Shown piece by piece: positions 1 to 11,279 of a stretch of 64,000 nt of DNA. The notes below the pieces were generated by a model, which saw only the letters and a list, made by a program, of their open reading frames with translations, did not search any database and was not told the DNA's origin. The DNA is from Paulinella micropora (Eukaryota; Cercozoa; Imbricatea; Euglyphida), in contig BJOX01000024.1 in the NCBI GenBank assembly GCA_009731375.1, forward strand, positions 1,084,215-1,148,214. The letters are read 5' to 3'. Positions within the stretch are counted from its first letter, which is position 1; every line of letters starts with the position of its first letter. A program made the position numbers and the translations under genes.

Positions 1-13
1 TCCCTCCCTCCAG

Positions 14-107
14 GGTGGATACAGCATTCCTAGCGTTCCTTTCTTGGGATTGGCTGTCCTGGAACAGCTGTCCGGAATCCGAAGCGGAGTTAAAGACCCT
101 TTCACCG
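14..107 (+). CDS. Exon of an unidentified spliced gene (plus strand, 5' part outside window)
   Basis: A 94-nt island starts directly after a pyrimidine-rich acceptor (tccctccctccag) and ends at ACCG|gtctat, where the (CTAT)n array begins. In phase 0 it is fully open: 31 codons plus one base, including GGYSIPSVPFLGLAVLEQ and ending SGVKDPFT. The composition looks like globular protein. A 3' fragment of the same exon (KD.FTG, then gtctat) recurs at 153-171, as happens for exons elsewhere in this window. I do not recognise the family. The next exon should start with two bases to complete the split Gly codon, and the island at 359 does so. Confidence rests on the splice sites, open frame and phase; there is no homology. 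Confidence 0.5.
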
Positions 108-308
108 GTCTATCTATCTACCTATCTATCTACCTACCTATCTACCTACCTAGTCAAAGACCTTTTCACCGGTCTATCTACCTACCCACCTGCCTATCTA
201 TCTATCTATATATCTATCTATCTATCTATCTAACTATCCATTTGTCCGTCTGTCAGTAGGCATGTGAGAGCAGCTGGGGGGGTAGGACTTGCAGTCATCT
301 ATCTATCC

Positions 309-357
<49 letters not shown>

Positions 358-358
358 G
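108..358. repeat. (CTAT)n/(CTAC)n microsatellite with truncated exon copies
   Basis: Tetranucleotide repeats CTAT and CTAC fill the interval between two exon-like islands. They contain a 19-nt copy of the end of the first exon (153-171, with donor) and a 23-nt decayed copy of the next exon (260-282, with acceptor). The YLSIYLS frames here are translated repeat. Confidence 0.85.
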
Positions 359-385
359 GCATGTGGGAGCAACTGGGGGGGGGGG
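359..385 (+). CDS. Probable next exon of the same gene, cut by an assembly gap
   Basis: The acceptor tatctag is formed by the end of a (CTAT)n tract. The exon begins GC, completing the Gly codon left by the exon at 14-107, and then reads M-W-E-Q-L-G-G before running into poly-G and the gap. A decayed copy at 260-282 has TGA where this one has TGG, so the 359 copy is the better candidate. The poly-G next to the gap may be artefactual. Confidence 0.35.
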
Positions 386-1043
386 NNNNNNNNNNNNNNN
401 NNNNNNNNNNNNNNNNNNNNNNNNNNNNNNNNNNNNNNNNNNNNNNNNNNNNNNNNNNNNNNNNNNNNNNNNNNNNNNNNNNNNNNNNNNNNNNNNNNNN
501 NNNNNNNNNNNNNNNNNNNNNNNNNNNNNNNNNNNNNNNNNNNNNNNNNNNNNNNNNNNNNNNNNNNNNNNNNNNNNNNNNNNNNNNNNNNNNNNNNNNN
601 NNNNNNNNNNNNNNNNNNNNNNNNNNNNNNNNNNNNNNNNNNNNNNNNNNNNNNNNNNNNNNNNNNNNNNNNNNNNNNNNNNNNNNNNNNNNNNNNNNNN
701 NNNNNNNNNNNNNNNNNNNNNNNNNNNNNNNNNNNNNNNNNNNNNNNNNNNNNNNNNNNNNNNNNNNNNNNNNNNNNNNNNNNNNNNNNNNNNNNNNNNN
801 NNNNNNNNNNNNNNNNNNNNNNNNNNNNNNNNNNNNNNNNNNNNNNNNNNNNNNNNNNNNNNNNNNNNNNNNNNNNNNNNNNNNNNNNNNNNNNNNNNNN
901 NNNNNNNNNNNNNNNNNNNNNNNNNNNNNNNNNNNNNNNNNNNNNNNNNNNNNNNNNNNNNNNNNNNNNNNNNNNNNNNNNNNNNNNNNNNNNNNNNNNN
1001 NNNNNNNNNNNNNNNNNNNNNNNNNNNNNNNNNNNNNNNNNNN

Positions 1044-1155
1044 GAATGATAACATACTTCACAGTAAATTCTCATTTCTCACAGATCGACAAAAAATAAC
1101 GTCTCAATTGTGATGATCACAGTCACACCACTTGAAAATTCAACTATCTATCTCC

Positions 1156-1225
<70 letters not shown>

Positions 1226-1304
1226 GAAGTGTTGAGTGTTCTTGCTCGGGGGTAGTATAGGAGGCAATTGCTTTTGAGCTACGCCACGCCCAAAGATTCA
1301 ACAT

Positions 1305-1341
<37 letters not shown>

Positions 1342-1468
1342 CATCTATCTATCTATCTTGCCGTCAGTGTAGTTCCCATATATCTATCTATCTATCTATC
1401 TATCTATCGATCTATCTATCTATCTATCTATCTATCCGGAGAAAATCCCGGGAAAACTAATAGCGAAA

Positions 1469-1528
<60 letters not shown>

Positions 1529-1547
1529 TAATAATAATAATGGTAAT
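1044..1547. repeat. (CTAT)n and (AAT)n arrays, no gene seen
   Basis: Mostly (CTAT)n at 1140-1225, 1305-1357 and 1380-1437, then (AAT)n at about 1470-1543. The short islands at 1226-1304 and 1358-1380 have no convincing open frame with splice sites. Confidence 0.85.
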
Positions 1548-2153
1548 ACTATATCTGAGGCGTACTGATGCAGCTAATGGCATATCCTCAACGGACATAA
1601 GCCTCCAATACCCTTGTTCGAGGTCCTCCACCCCCCCGTGTCAGTCTCTCGCCTGATGATCGGGGCCACCGATGGAGCTCCTGAGGGCAAGACTGCACTA
1701 AGCCGAGGTTATTCCGCAGTCCCAGCAACCTCTTGCAAGACGTCACCGAATGTGCAAGTGCATACACCAAGCGCGGTTGCTAGAGCTGCCTCGAAACCCC
1801 ACCCATAACAATCTGGTGTCTGCTGGGTCCTGGGCTATCAACCAGCATATGCGGAGTTTAAGATCTTTTACGCGCGCAACGACCCTCCTCCCCAGCATCT
1901 ACCACCAAAGGGTTATGAGTTGGCGTCACAGTTTAACGCCTTGAGGCCATTGGGCTGGAACTCTGTTTAGCAAGTGTGACTAGGTTTTTTCATCGGGATT
2001 TCCCTCAAATATGTCACAGTCAACACTCCATGGCAGATTTACTATATCTGAGGCGTACTGATGCAGCTAATGGCATATCCTCAACGCACATAAGCCTCCA
2101 ATACCCTTGTTCGAGGTCCTCCACCCCCCCGTGTCAGTCTCTCGCCTGATGAT
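1548..2153 (-). repeat. Dispersed ~483-bp repeat family B, tandem copy and a half
   Basis: A full unit at 1548-2030 is followed by a 10-nt linker and the start of a second unit at 2041, which is cut by a gap. The period is 493 bp. Other copies are at 3907-4389, 5744-6226 and 17898-18380. Differences between copies are few and the ends are sharp, with (AAT)n at one or both ends. On the minus strand the low-coordinate end reads cctcagatatagt followed by (ATT)n, so I take this as the 3' end of a retroposon. Two weak pol III box-like stretches are visible but do not settle its origin. The 60- to 64-codon frames inside are not conserved beyond the DNA identity. Confidence 0.8.
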
Positions 2154-2590
2154 NNNNNNNNNNNNNNNNNNNNNNNNNNNNNNNNNNNNNNNNNNNNNNN
2201 NNNNNNNNNNNNNNNNNNNNNNNNNNNNNNNNNNNNNNNNNNNNNNNNNNNNNNNNNNNNNNNNNNNNNNNNNNNNNNNNNNNNNNNNNNNNNNNNNNNN
2301 NNNNNNNNNNNNNNNNNNNNNNNNNNNNNNNNNNNNNNNNNNNNNNNNNNNNNNNNNNNNNNNNNNNNNNNNNNNNNNNNNNNNNNNNNNNNNNNNNNNN
2401 NNNNNNNNNNNNNNNNNNNNNNNNNNNNNNNNNNNNNNNNNNNNNNNNNNNNNNNNNNNNNNNNNNNNNNNNNNNNNNNNNNNNNNNNNNNNNNNNNNNN
2501 NNNNNNNNNNNNNNNNNNNNNNNNNNNNNNNNNNNNNNNNNNNNNNNNNNNNNNNNNNNNNNNNNNNNNNNNNNNNNNNNNNNNNNNNNN

Positions 2591-2640
2591 AATGAAAATA
2601 CTGGTGGCACCGACGGGAATCGAACTGGCGACAGGGCCAA
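2591..2640 (-). mobile_element. tRNA-derived SINE, fragment at a gap edge
   Basis: Fifty bases match the head of the SINE family described at 62039-62271, including the B box (GTTCGATTCCC on the minus strand). The fragment lies between a gap and (AAT)n. Confidence 0.75.
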
Positions 2641-2669
2641 TAATAATAATAATAATGATAATAAAAATG

Positions 2670-2701
<32 letters not shown>

Positions 2702-2753
2702 CATAATAATAATCATAATAATAATCATAATAATAATCATAATAATAATAATT

Positions 2754-2785
<32 letters not shown>

Positions 2786-2822
2786 GTAATGATAATAATA
2801 ATAATAATAATTAATAATTAAT

Positions 2823-3090
2823 AGTGCTTCTCTGTCAATGGCTGATGCATTTCTGCACATGCGCCTCCATCGTCTCACCCGTGAGGGGAGTACGAAGAAT
2901 TGACGATAGGCTCTAATGACACCCCCGCAAGGGCAGTTCCAACACTTCCAGACGGGCCGGTATGTTCAATGAAAATACTGGTCCAGAAATAGACCGGTAT
3001 GTTCAATGAAAATACTGGTGGCACCGACGGGAATCGAACTGGCGACAGGGCCCAGATGGTAGAACTTGACCACTGGGCTATCACGGTGTC
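2823..3090 (-). mobile_element. tRNA-derived SINE, copy with internal duplication
   Basis: Same family as 62039-62271. This copy is about 35 bp longer because the stretch around gtatgttcaatgaaaatact is duplicated near 2961-3019. The minus-strand tail continues into (ATT)n. Confidence 0.85.
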
Positions 3091-3093
3091 CAA

Positions 3094-3134
<41 letters not shown>

Positions 3135-3245
3135 TAATAATAAATAAATAAATAAATAAATAAATAATGATAATAATGGGGCTTCGTTTCTTTCGTCTAA
3201 CTAATAATAATAATGAATAATAATAATAATAATAATAGTAATAAC

Positions 3246-3282
<37 letters not shown>

Positions 3283-3327
3283 GTAGTAGTAATAGTAGTA
3301 GTAATAGTAATAGTAATAGTAATAGTA

Positions 3328-3392
<65 letters not shown>

Positions 3393-3393
<1 letters not shown>

Positions 3394-3850
3394 TGTTTTT
3401 TGATCTGTCATGGCTGAGTCCAAGGACCATGCGCCTCCATCCCTCGACCCAACAGTCACACAGTGAATGTTGGGGAGGGAAGAGTGACTCTAACCATCCC
3501 TGAATAGCTACCCGCCCGGCGTGTCGGATACCGTGCAGGGAATCAACTGCAAATGATTGATGTTCCCTATGAGAGAGTTCCACAAGACTGGGTATAAGTC
3601 GAATGGAGGTACTCAAGGGGGGTAGCAGACATTTCATGCGGTCTGCCAGCGCATGAGGACGTTTTGCGGTAAGTGTCTGGGACGCCTCGAAACCCGTCCA
3701 CCACCCCTAGATCTCGGAATGTATATACCCCTTTGACCCCGCGTGGTGTATGTCTTATAAAAAGAACACAACAACATAGCCTCGGAACCAGTGGGAAGAG
3801 GCCCAACCACCTCCTGTTCCCGTGGGGTGCCATACTGTGCCCCCCTCCAT
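3393..3850 (-). repeat. SINE-like repeat family C, long copy
   Basis: A 458-bp island lies between (AAT)n arrays. Its first 150 bp match 4803-5001 closely. On the minus strand its end carries the same gatggaggcgcatg block and cagccatgacaga motif as the tRNA-derived SINE, followed by (ATT)n. The rest is unrelated to that SINE. No convincing coding frame. Confidence 0.75.
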
Positions 3851-3857
3851 AATAATA

Positions 3858-3906
<49 letters not shown>

Positions 3907-3909
<3 letters not shown>

Positions 3910-4389
3910 ATATCTGAGGCGTACTGATGCAGCTAATGGCATATCCTCAACGGACATAAGCCTCCAATACCCTTGTTCGAGGTCCTCCACCCCCCCGTGT
4001 CAGTCTCTCGCCTGATGATCGGGGCCACCGATGGAGCTCCTGAGGGCAAGACTGCACTAAGCCGAGGTTATTCCGCAGTCCCAGCAACCTCTTGCAAGAC
4101 GTCACCGAATGTGCAAGTGCATACACCAAGCGCGGTTGCTAGAGCTGCCTCGAAACCCCACCCATAACAATCTGGTGTCTGCTGGGTCCTGGGCTATCAA
4201 CCAGCATATGCGGAGTTTAAGATCTTTTACGCGCGCAACGACCCTCCTCCCCAGCATCTACCACCAAAGGGTTATGAGTTGGCGTCACAGTTTAACGCCT
4301 TGAGGCCATTGGGCTGGAACTCTGTTTAGCAAGTGTGACTAGGTTTTTTCATCGGGATTTCCCTCAAATATGTCACAGTCAACACTCCA
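3907..4389 (-). repeat. Dispersed repeat family B, full copy
   Basis: 483 bp, nearly identical to 1548-2030, flanked by (AAT)n on both sides. Confidence 0.85.
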
Positions 4390-4390
4390 A

Positions 4391-4448
4391 ATTAATAATA
4401 ATAATAATAATAATAGTAATAATAGTAGTAGTAGTAGTAGTAGTAGTT

Positions 4449-4510
<62 letters not shown>

Positions 4511-4655
4511 TAATAAGAATAAGAATAATAAGAATAATAATAAGAATAATAATAATAATAATAATGATAATAATAATGATAATCATGATAAATATAACAA
4601 TCAATAAATAATAAATAATAATAATAATAATAATAATAACAACAACAACAACAAC

Positions 4656-4705
<50 letters not shown>

Positions 4706-4743
4706 CAACAACAACAATAATAATAATAATAATAATAATAATC

Positions 4744-4802
<59 letters not shown>
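4391..4802. repeat. (AAT)n array with AAC and AGT variants
   Basis: Trinucleotide AAT repeat with short blocks of AGT, AAC, AAG and GAT variants. Similar arrays lie at about 1470-1543, 2640-2821, 3091-3392, 3852-3906, 6228-6399, 6571-6661, 17840-17897, 20442-20587, 21192-21292, 21526-21823, 22057-22141, 23840-23941 and 62272-62378. Poly-I, poly-N and poly-L frames are shadows of these arrays. Confidence 0.95.
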
Positions 4803-4803
<1 letters not shown>

Positions 4804-5001
4804 TATATTGATCTGTCATGGCTGAGCCCGAGGGCCATGCGCCTCCATCCCTCGACCCAACAGGGACTACAGTGAGTATGTTGGGGAGGGAAGAGTGACT
4901 CTAACCATCCTGCATAGAAGGCCCCAAAAGGAAGTCCCTACTACCCGCACAGTGTCGGGTACCTTGCAGGAAATCAACTACAAATGATTGATCTTCCCCG
5001 C
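4803..5001 (-). repeat. SINE-like repeat family C, second copy cut by gap
   Basis: Matches 3393 onward with scattered substitutions and one roughly 20-bp insertion (near 4915-4940). It carries the same minus-strand 3' module and (ATT)n tail. It runs into the gap at 5002. Confidence 0.75.
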
Positions 5002-5743
5002 NNNNNNNNNNNNNNNNNNNNNNNNNNNNNNNNNNNNNNNNNNNNNNNNNNNNNNNNNNNNNNNNNNNNNNNNNNNNNNNNNNNNNNNNNNNNNNNNNNN
5101 NNNNNNNNNNNNNNNNNNNNNNNNNNNNNNNNNNNNNNNNNNNNNNNNNNNNNNNNNNNNNNNNNNNNNNNNNNNNNNNNNNNNNNNNNNNNNNNNNNNN
5201 NNNNNNNNNNNNNNNNNNNNNNNNNNNNNNNNNNNNNNNNNNNNNNNNNNNNNNNNNNNNNNNNNNNNNNNNNNNNNNNNNNNNNNNNNNNNNNNNNNNN
5301 NNNNNNNNNNNNNNNNNNNNNNNNNNNNNNNNNNNNNNNNNNNNNNNNNNNNNNNNNNNNNNNNNNNNNNNNNNNNNNNNNNNNNNNNNNNNNNNNNNNN
5401 NNNNNNNNNNNNNNNNNNNNNNNNNNNNNNNNNNNNNNNNNNNNNNNNNNNNNNNNNNNNNNNNNNNNNNNNNNNNNNNNNNNNNNNNNNNNNNNNNNNN
5501 NNNNNNNNNNNNNNNNNNNNNNNNNNNNNNNNNNNNNNNNNNNNNNNNNNNNNNNNNNNNNNNNNNNNNNNNNNNNNNNNNNNNNNNNNNNNNNNNNNNN
5601 NNNNNNNNNNNNNNNNNNNNNNNNNNNNNNNNNNNNNNNNNNNNNNNNNNNNNNNNNNNNNNNNNNNNNNNNNNAAGTGTGTAATTAATTAATTAATTAA
5701 TTAATTAATTAATTAATTAATTAATAATAATAATAATAATAAT

Positions 5744-6226
5744 ACTATATCTGAGGCATACTGATGCAGCTAATGGCATATCCTCAGCGGACATAAGCCT
5801 CCAATACCCTTGTTCGAGGTCCTCCACCCCCCCGTGTCAGTCTCTCGCCTGATGATCGGGGCCACCGATGGAGCTCCTGAGGGCAAGACTGCACTAAGCC
5901 GAGGTTATTCCGCAGTCCCAGCAACCTCTTGCAAGACGTCACCGAATGTGCAAGTGCATACACCAAGCGCGGTTGCTAGAGCTGCCTCGAAACCCCACCC
6001 ATAACAATCTGGTGTCTGCTGGGTCCTGGGCTATCAACCAGCATATGCGGAGTTTAAGATCTTTTACGCGCGCAACGACCCTCCTCCCCAGCATCTACCA
6101 CCAAAGGGTTATGAGTTGGCGTCACAGTTTAACGCCTTGAGGCCATTGGGCTGGAACTCTGTTTAGCAAGTGTGACTAGGTTTTTTCATCGGGATTTCCC
6201 TCAAATATGTCACAGTCAACACTCCA
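5744..6226 (-). repeat. Dispersed repeat family B, full copy
   Basis: 483 bp, near-identical to 1548-2030. Preceded by (TTAA)n and (AAT)n and followed by (AAT)n. Confidence 0.85.
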
Positions 6227-6227
6227 A

Positions 6228-6308
<81 letters not shown>

Positions 6309-6399
6309 ATAAATAATAATGTTAATAATAATAATAATCATAATAATAATAATAATTATAATGAATTAATAATGAATTAATAATAATAATAATAATAAT

Positions 6400-6569
6400 G
6401 TATCTCCTGCCAATTGCTGAGCCAAAAGGCCATGTGCATCCAGTCCTCCATTCCATAAGGAAAGTCTCCACACCAATCGGTGGAATAAAGGAAGTGACGG
6501 CATAGAACATTACTCTAGGAGCTTTATACCAATCAGCCCATGGAAAGGACCGATGGCCTATGTACTCCC

Positions 6570-6570
<1 letters not shown>
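6400..6570 (-). repeat. SINE-like repeat family D
   Basis: A 171-bp island between (AAT)n arrays. On the minus strand its last 60 bases resemble the 3' modules of family C and the SINE: a ggatgcacatggcc block, then ggctcagcaattggcag, then the trinucleotide tail. Only one copy is seen in the window. Confidence 0.55.
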
Positions 6571-6643
<73 letters not shown>

Positions 6644-7036
6644 TAATGATAAATAATAGTAAATAATAATACATAATAAAAACTTGCTAACTTCTTTCTG
6701 TCCAGGCCGCGAAGCTCGTGCCGGACATCCCTGACTTGCTAACTCCGGTCCGGAGAAACGGCTCCGTTTCGCAACCAAAGCCACATGATCAGGGGGGAAA
6801 GCCACGTGAGCAAGATGGGTTTTGGTCGCCCTGGGGGCCGAGTTGAGTAGTAACATAGCCCAACAAACTTCTTCTTCTTCTTCTTCTTCTTCTTCCTTCT
6901 TCTTCTTCTTCTTCTTCTTCTTTCTTCTTCTTCTTCTTCTTCTTCTTCTTTCTTCTTCTTCTTTTTCTTTTTCTTCTTTCTTCTTCTTTCTTCTTCTTCT
7001 TCTTCTTCTTCTTCTTCTTTCTTCTTTTTCTTCTTC

Positions 7037-7067
<31 letters not shown>

Positions 7068-7114
7068 TCTTCTTTCTTCTTTCTTCTTTTTTCTTCTTTC
7101 TTATTCTTCTTCTT

Positions 7115-7183
<69 letters not shown>

Positions 7184-7510
7184 CTTCCACGCGTCATTTG
7201 TGAGTATACATAGACATATACGCATGCATGCATACATACATACATGCATGCAGACATGCATGCATACATGCATGCATACATGCATGCATGCATTCATACA
7301 TACATACATACATACATGCATGCATACATACACACACACACACACATACATACACATACACACACATACATACATACACACATACATACATACATACATA
7401 CATACACACATAAACACATACATGCATACATACATACATACATACATACGCACGTACATTGGCGGCATGCAAACATACGTGCATAAACTCGCACATACAC
7501 TTGTACGCAC
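6571..7510. repeat. Microsatellite block: (AAT)n, (TTC)n, (CATA)n
   Basis: (AAT)n to about 6661; a 200-bp non-repeat island (6669-6866) with no gene signal; (TTC)n with short ACT runs at 6868-7190; then (CATA)n with CACA and CATG variants to 7505. The long R/K/E/S and M-H-C-Y frames are translated repeats. Confidence 0.9.
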
Positions 7511-8087
7511 ATAATAGTTGTCATGTTTTTACCTCAATCACTCTTTCATAGAAGCTCCACTTAGAGTCGTAGGGGTGAGTGGGAGCCTGACTGACGACGT
7601 ATTTAATTTTAGGTTTTTTACGCCAGCCGCCTTTACATATGAACGCTTACCAACTCAGAATTTGTATTGTTTCGCAACGGACAAACAGTCTGTCATGGAA
7701 ATGTGCTGAATGAAGTAAAATTGACCGATCCAGAGTCTTTTAGTAAACTTCCCTGACCTCGGAAATATTTTGAGGTCAAGTGACAGCCGTGTGTGTATTC
7801 AAGTGAATGCAGGTTGGTTATTTCCTCGCAGGGGGTTAGTCAAGACTTACAGCACTTTTGTTTCAACCGCAGCTCTGGAAGAGCATTTGGAAGTTGCGCA
7901 TGGCTAGTGAGAATACTCATGATCTAATCTCTGCTTTTTACAGTATATTATTAATAATATAAATCAGCGACTCCGACTCGCGATGGGAGACTGCGCTCCG
8001 AGGCTTTGAAGCGTATAACTGGCTTTTGGAATTTGCGCGATGGAAGTGAGAGGAGACTGCTAATGGTTTAATCATAGTCACATATAT

Positions 8088-8443
8088 ATGTCAACACATG
8101 ATATGCTTAAACCAGCCAAGGGAGACTGCGCCGCAGCCTCCGACTTTAAGTTGGAGGAGCTTACGCAGGACTCTGAGCAGTGCCGCGGCGTTTGGACTGA
8201 ATTGAATGGCACGATGGCTGGTGGTAGGAGGCAAAGATGCGATATTAACCATGAAGACCAGCGGTGGCAAGGATGGACTGCACTCTTTGACGAAGCTGAG
8301 AATTTGCACGTGGAAGTGGCGCAATGGCTCAGTACTCCGTGAGAGAAGAATGCAATGTGAACCACGCAGACCGCAGCAAGGCCCGGTGAGTACACTCCTT
8401 CATTTAGTCGAGGGCATTTGGAAATGGCGGACTCGAAAGGCTG
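8088..8443 (+). CDS. Candidate two-exon gene fragment, unknown function (weak)
   Basis: From an ATG at 8088 the frame runs 83 codons to ACTCC|gtgaga at 8338. The peptide begins MSTHDMLKPAKGDC and is rich in D, E, Q and W (for example NHEDQRWQGWTALFDEAEN), unlike the repeat translations around it. A 69-nt GT-AG intron (8339-8407, ending cttcatttag) would join it to 8408-8443, which ends GGCTG|gtgagg. The donor at 8338 has a poor -1 base. No family is recognised. A second gtgagt within the putative intron is an alternative. The flanks 7511-8087 and 8444-8770 are non-repetitive but show no further exon I can support. Confidence 0.28.
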
Positions 8444-8782
8444 GTGAGGCTAGTACTACTATCTTGTAATTTAAAACAAATCGGAGTCGTTCAGTGGAAA
8501 ACTCATTCATAATAAGATGATTATGATATTAATAGTAAGCTTTGACCACAGACTGCCGTGGCGGATTCTGAAACTTGCCAACTTGACGTTATCGGAAAAG
8601 TTTCCAAATGATTGTATTAATATTAATAACAAGCAAATAGCTTGAGTCATTATTTCAAGTTACGCAATTACCTGATATCATCATCACTGTGCCGAGCAGG
8701 AAAGTAATCAAAGTCATGTGCTTTGAAATAAGCTTAATAACAATGATATAACCAGTAATAATAATTACCTACCGTTGGTAGT

Positions 8783-8835
8783 ACCATCTACCTATCATCC
8801 TGCCTATCTGCCTACCTGTCTATCTATTTATCTAC

Positions 8836-8894
<59 letters not shown>

Positions 8895-8977
8895 CCTACC
8901 TACCTACCTACCTACCTATCCTACCTATCTATCTATCTATCTATATATCTATCTATCTATCTATATATCTATCTATC

Positions 8978-9042
<65 letters not shown>
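8783..9042. repeat. (CTAT)n/(CTAC)n microsatellite
   Basis: Tetranucleotide tract ending about 100 bp downstream of the kelch gene's stop codon. Confidence 0.95.
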
Positions 9043-9140
9043 GATCTATTCGTCAACCACATCAGAGCAACAAGACAAAACCTACACTCGACCAGGATCG
9101 GGATGAAGCAGAGTTCCCTCGCGCAAGTGCAACTGTTAGA

Positions 9141-10645
9141 TTAAGGAGCAACTGCTGCACTAGGACAAAGAAGGTTCATGTCGGCTACCCGCTCCCAAAT
9201 GTCACGGCTGGCGTCGTAACGCTCCACTGATCCCGATCGCTTATCATCAACATACCCTCCCATCACGTAAAGCCGCCCGTTCAGCACAACCGCGCAAGCA
9301 TTGTATCGGCCACGAGTCAGTGGCGCTACGTCCTGCCACCTGTTGGTTGCTGGATCAAAGCGCTCCACCGATAACAGAGGTGTAGAATTTTCATCAAGGC
9401 CACCGATCGCGTAGATGCATCCATTCAGCACCGCGGCCGCGCATCTGAATCTTGCAGTCTTCATGGCAGCCGCCAAGTCCCACTCGTTCCTGACTGGGTC
9501 GTACCGCTCCACGGTTCGGAATATAACACGAGTATTATCGAAGCCTCCCAGCACATAGAAACTCCCTCCAAGCACCGCTCCTCCAGCACAAGAACGAGCA
9601 CGGCTCATGGACGCCACGTCTTCCCACCTGTTGTCTTCCGAATTAAAACGAAGCACTGACGACAGACATCCAACAGAGCCGTAGCCGCCCGCGACGTAAA
9701 TGTTTCCATTCAAACTACCCGCCACACGGTTGTATCGCGCAGTCGGCATAGGAGCCGCCACATCCCACTTCTCACTCGTCAGACTGAAGCGCTCCACTGA
9801 CTGTAATAATAGATTGTTAGCCGTGTTTTCCCCTCCAGTGATGTATGCTGTGTCTCCAAGTACTGCAGTCGCGTACTGTCCCGCGCGGATGTCATGCTTG
9901 CAGCCACCTCTTCCCACTTATCCTCAGCCTCGTCGTATCGCTCCACTGTCGACAATACGGGCCTTGTTAAAGATACTCCACCAAAGACATACATGCGCGC
10001 ATCTTTCATCGGTACTAGCCTTTTCTCCTTCTCCACCTTCACGGTCTCCTCCTTCACCACCTCCAAGCGAGTCCTCACACGCTCCACCTCCACCTCCACC
10101 TCCACCGCGTTCTTGCGCTCCAACTCCCTGATTTCTTCCTTGCGCTTGCCGATCATAGCTTGAAGCCCAAAGTATTGCATTCCGAGAGCGTCAGTACCTT
10201 CGCCTTTACTTTCCTGCATCCTTTGCGTCAGAACAGCAGACTCTTGTTCAAGACCCGCTACGTCCTGCTTCAACTTTGCGATCTGATCCGCCACGCGCTC
10301 CCTCGCCTCTCGGGTTGCGGTCTGCAGCCCTCGCGGAACGTCGCGCAATCGCCGCACTTCCACGCTGCCCCGCAAGCGGTCGATGTTCACTTCAAAGACA
10401 TCCGACCCGTCCTTGGCATCGGCGTAGCGGCCGCCTTCTAGCTGCTTGAGCTTCTCTGGCAGGCTCAGCAGCGACTTGCACAGCTGCACGGCATGTGGGT
10501 CCTGCGAGACGCGAGAAGAGGAGGAGGAGGAAGACGACGAAGAGGAAGACGAGGATGCAAAGACAGGAGGGTCGTCGTCGTCCAGACTCTGGGCAGGGAC
10601 GGCGGGGGAGGACAGTTTGGTTTTTTGCTTCTTTCTTGGGGGCAT
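9141..10645 (-). CDS. Kelch-repeat protein with N-terminal basic/Ser tract and coiled coil; one frameshift
   Basis: A single-exon gene on the minus strand. The start is the first Met after the upstream purine microsatellite. The protein opens with a basic stretch (PPRKKQKTK, a possible nuclear signal) and then a run of 14 Ser. Next comes a charged, heptad-like region (about residues 100-190) likely to form a coiled coil. Six kelch repeats follow, each with the GG doublet and spaced Tyr/Trp (for example [36 protein letters not shown] with ERYD...W). Six blades match one kelch beta-propeller, usually a protein-binding platform. There is no BTB or F-box. Between about 9878 and 9890, inside repeat 1-2, the frame shifts by one base; the upstream frame closes at 9779 and the downstream frame runs to TAA at 9141-9143. 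The product would be about 500 residues. The shift may be sequence error or inactivation. Lack of introns contrasts with the other genes here. Confidence 0.85.
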
Positions 10646-10721
10646 GACCGGAGTCGATGTTGTGGCAGTTGCGTGGATTGAGAAAGAGCTCTGTACAGAA
10701 ACCTGCCACAAGCAGAGATAA

Positions 10722-10977
10722 GTAGGAAGGGCAGTATGAGACAAAGGAAGAGATTGAATAGTTGTATACAGAGAATGAGGAGACGAAGGAGAAGAAGGAG
10801 GAGAAGAAAGGGGAGAAGGAGGAGAAGGAGGAGGAGGAGGAGGAGGAGGAGGAGAAGGAGAAGGAGGAGGAGGAGGAGGAGAAGGAGGAGGAGGAGGAGA
10901 GGAGGAGGAGGAGGANNNNNNNNNNNNNNNNNNNNNNNNNNNNNNNNNNNNNNNNNNNNNNNNNNNNNNNNNAGAGA

Positions 10978-11018
<41 letters not shown>
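10722..11018. repeat. (GGA)n/(GAA)n and (GA)n purine tract with gap
   Basis: Purine-only repeats directly upstream of the kelch start, interrupted by a gap at 10916-10972. The long poly-E/R/S frames are shadows. Confidence 0.9.
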
Positions 11019-11021
<3 letters not shown>

Positions 11022-11131
11022 CAGATAGAGTCTGCCTCCCCGCCCACAAAAACCTCTATCCCCAAACAAAACTTCAACGAGCCGCAACACGACAAGTATT
11101 ACACGCGAGGACATTAACGTGTCAAAGTCAA

Positions 11132-11279
11132 CAATCAGATTCAAATTCACAACCAGAATTCAAACTAATTCAGTTTTAACGGCTACATCCGTCCGCAAAA
11201 ATCAATACAATTTTCGCGAAATGTTACCCTTAAATTGCACTAATTTGAATTCTGGTTGTTAATTTGAATCTGCTGATTG
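11132..11279. repeat. Inverted repeat, arms of about 41 bp
   Basis: The left arm (11132-11172) and right arm (11240-11279) are imperfect reverse complements, sharing the core caaccagaattcaaa/tttgaattctggttg and the ends caatcag/ctgattg. The spacer is about 65 bp. It could be a small foldback element. Confidence 0.7.

Noticed and set aside
1614-1944. Two 64-codon frames repeated in each family B copy as a conserved small protein
   Set aside because: The whole 483-bp DNA unit is nearly identical between copies, so frame conservation carries no information; the peptides show no protein-like features.
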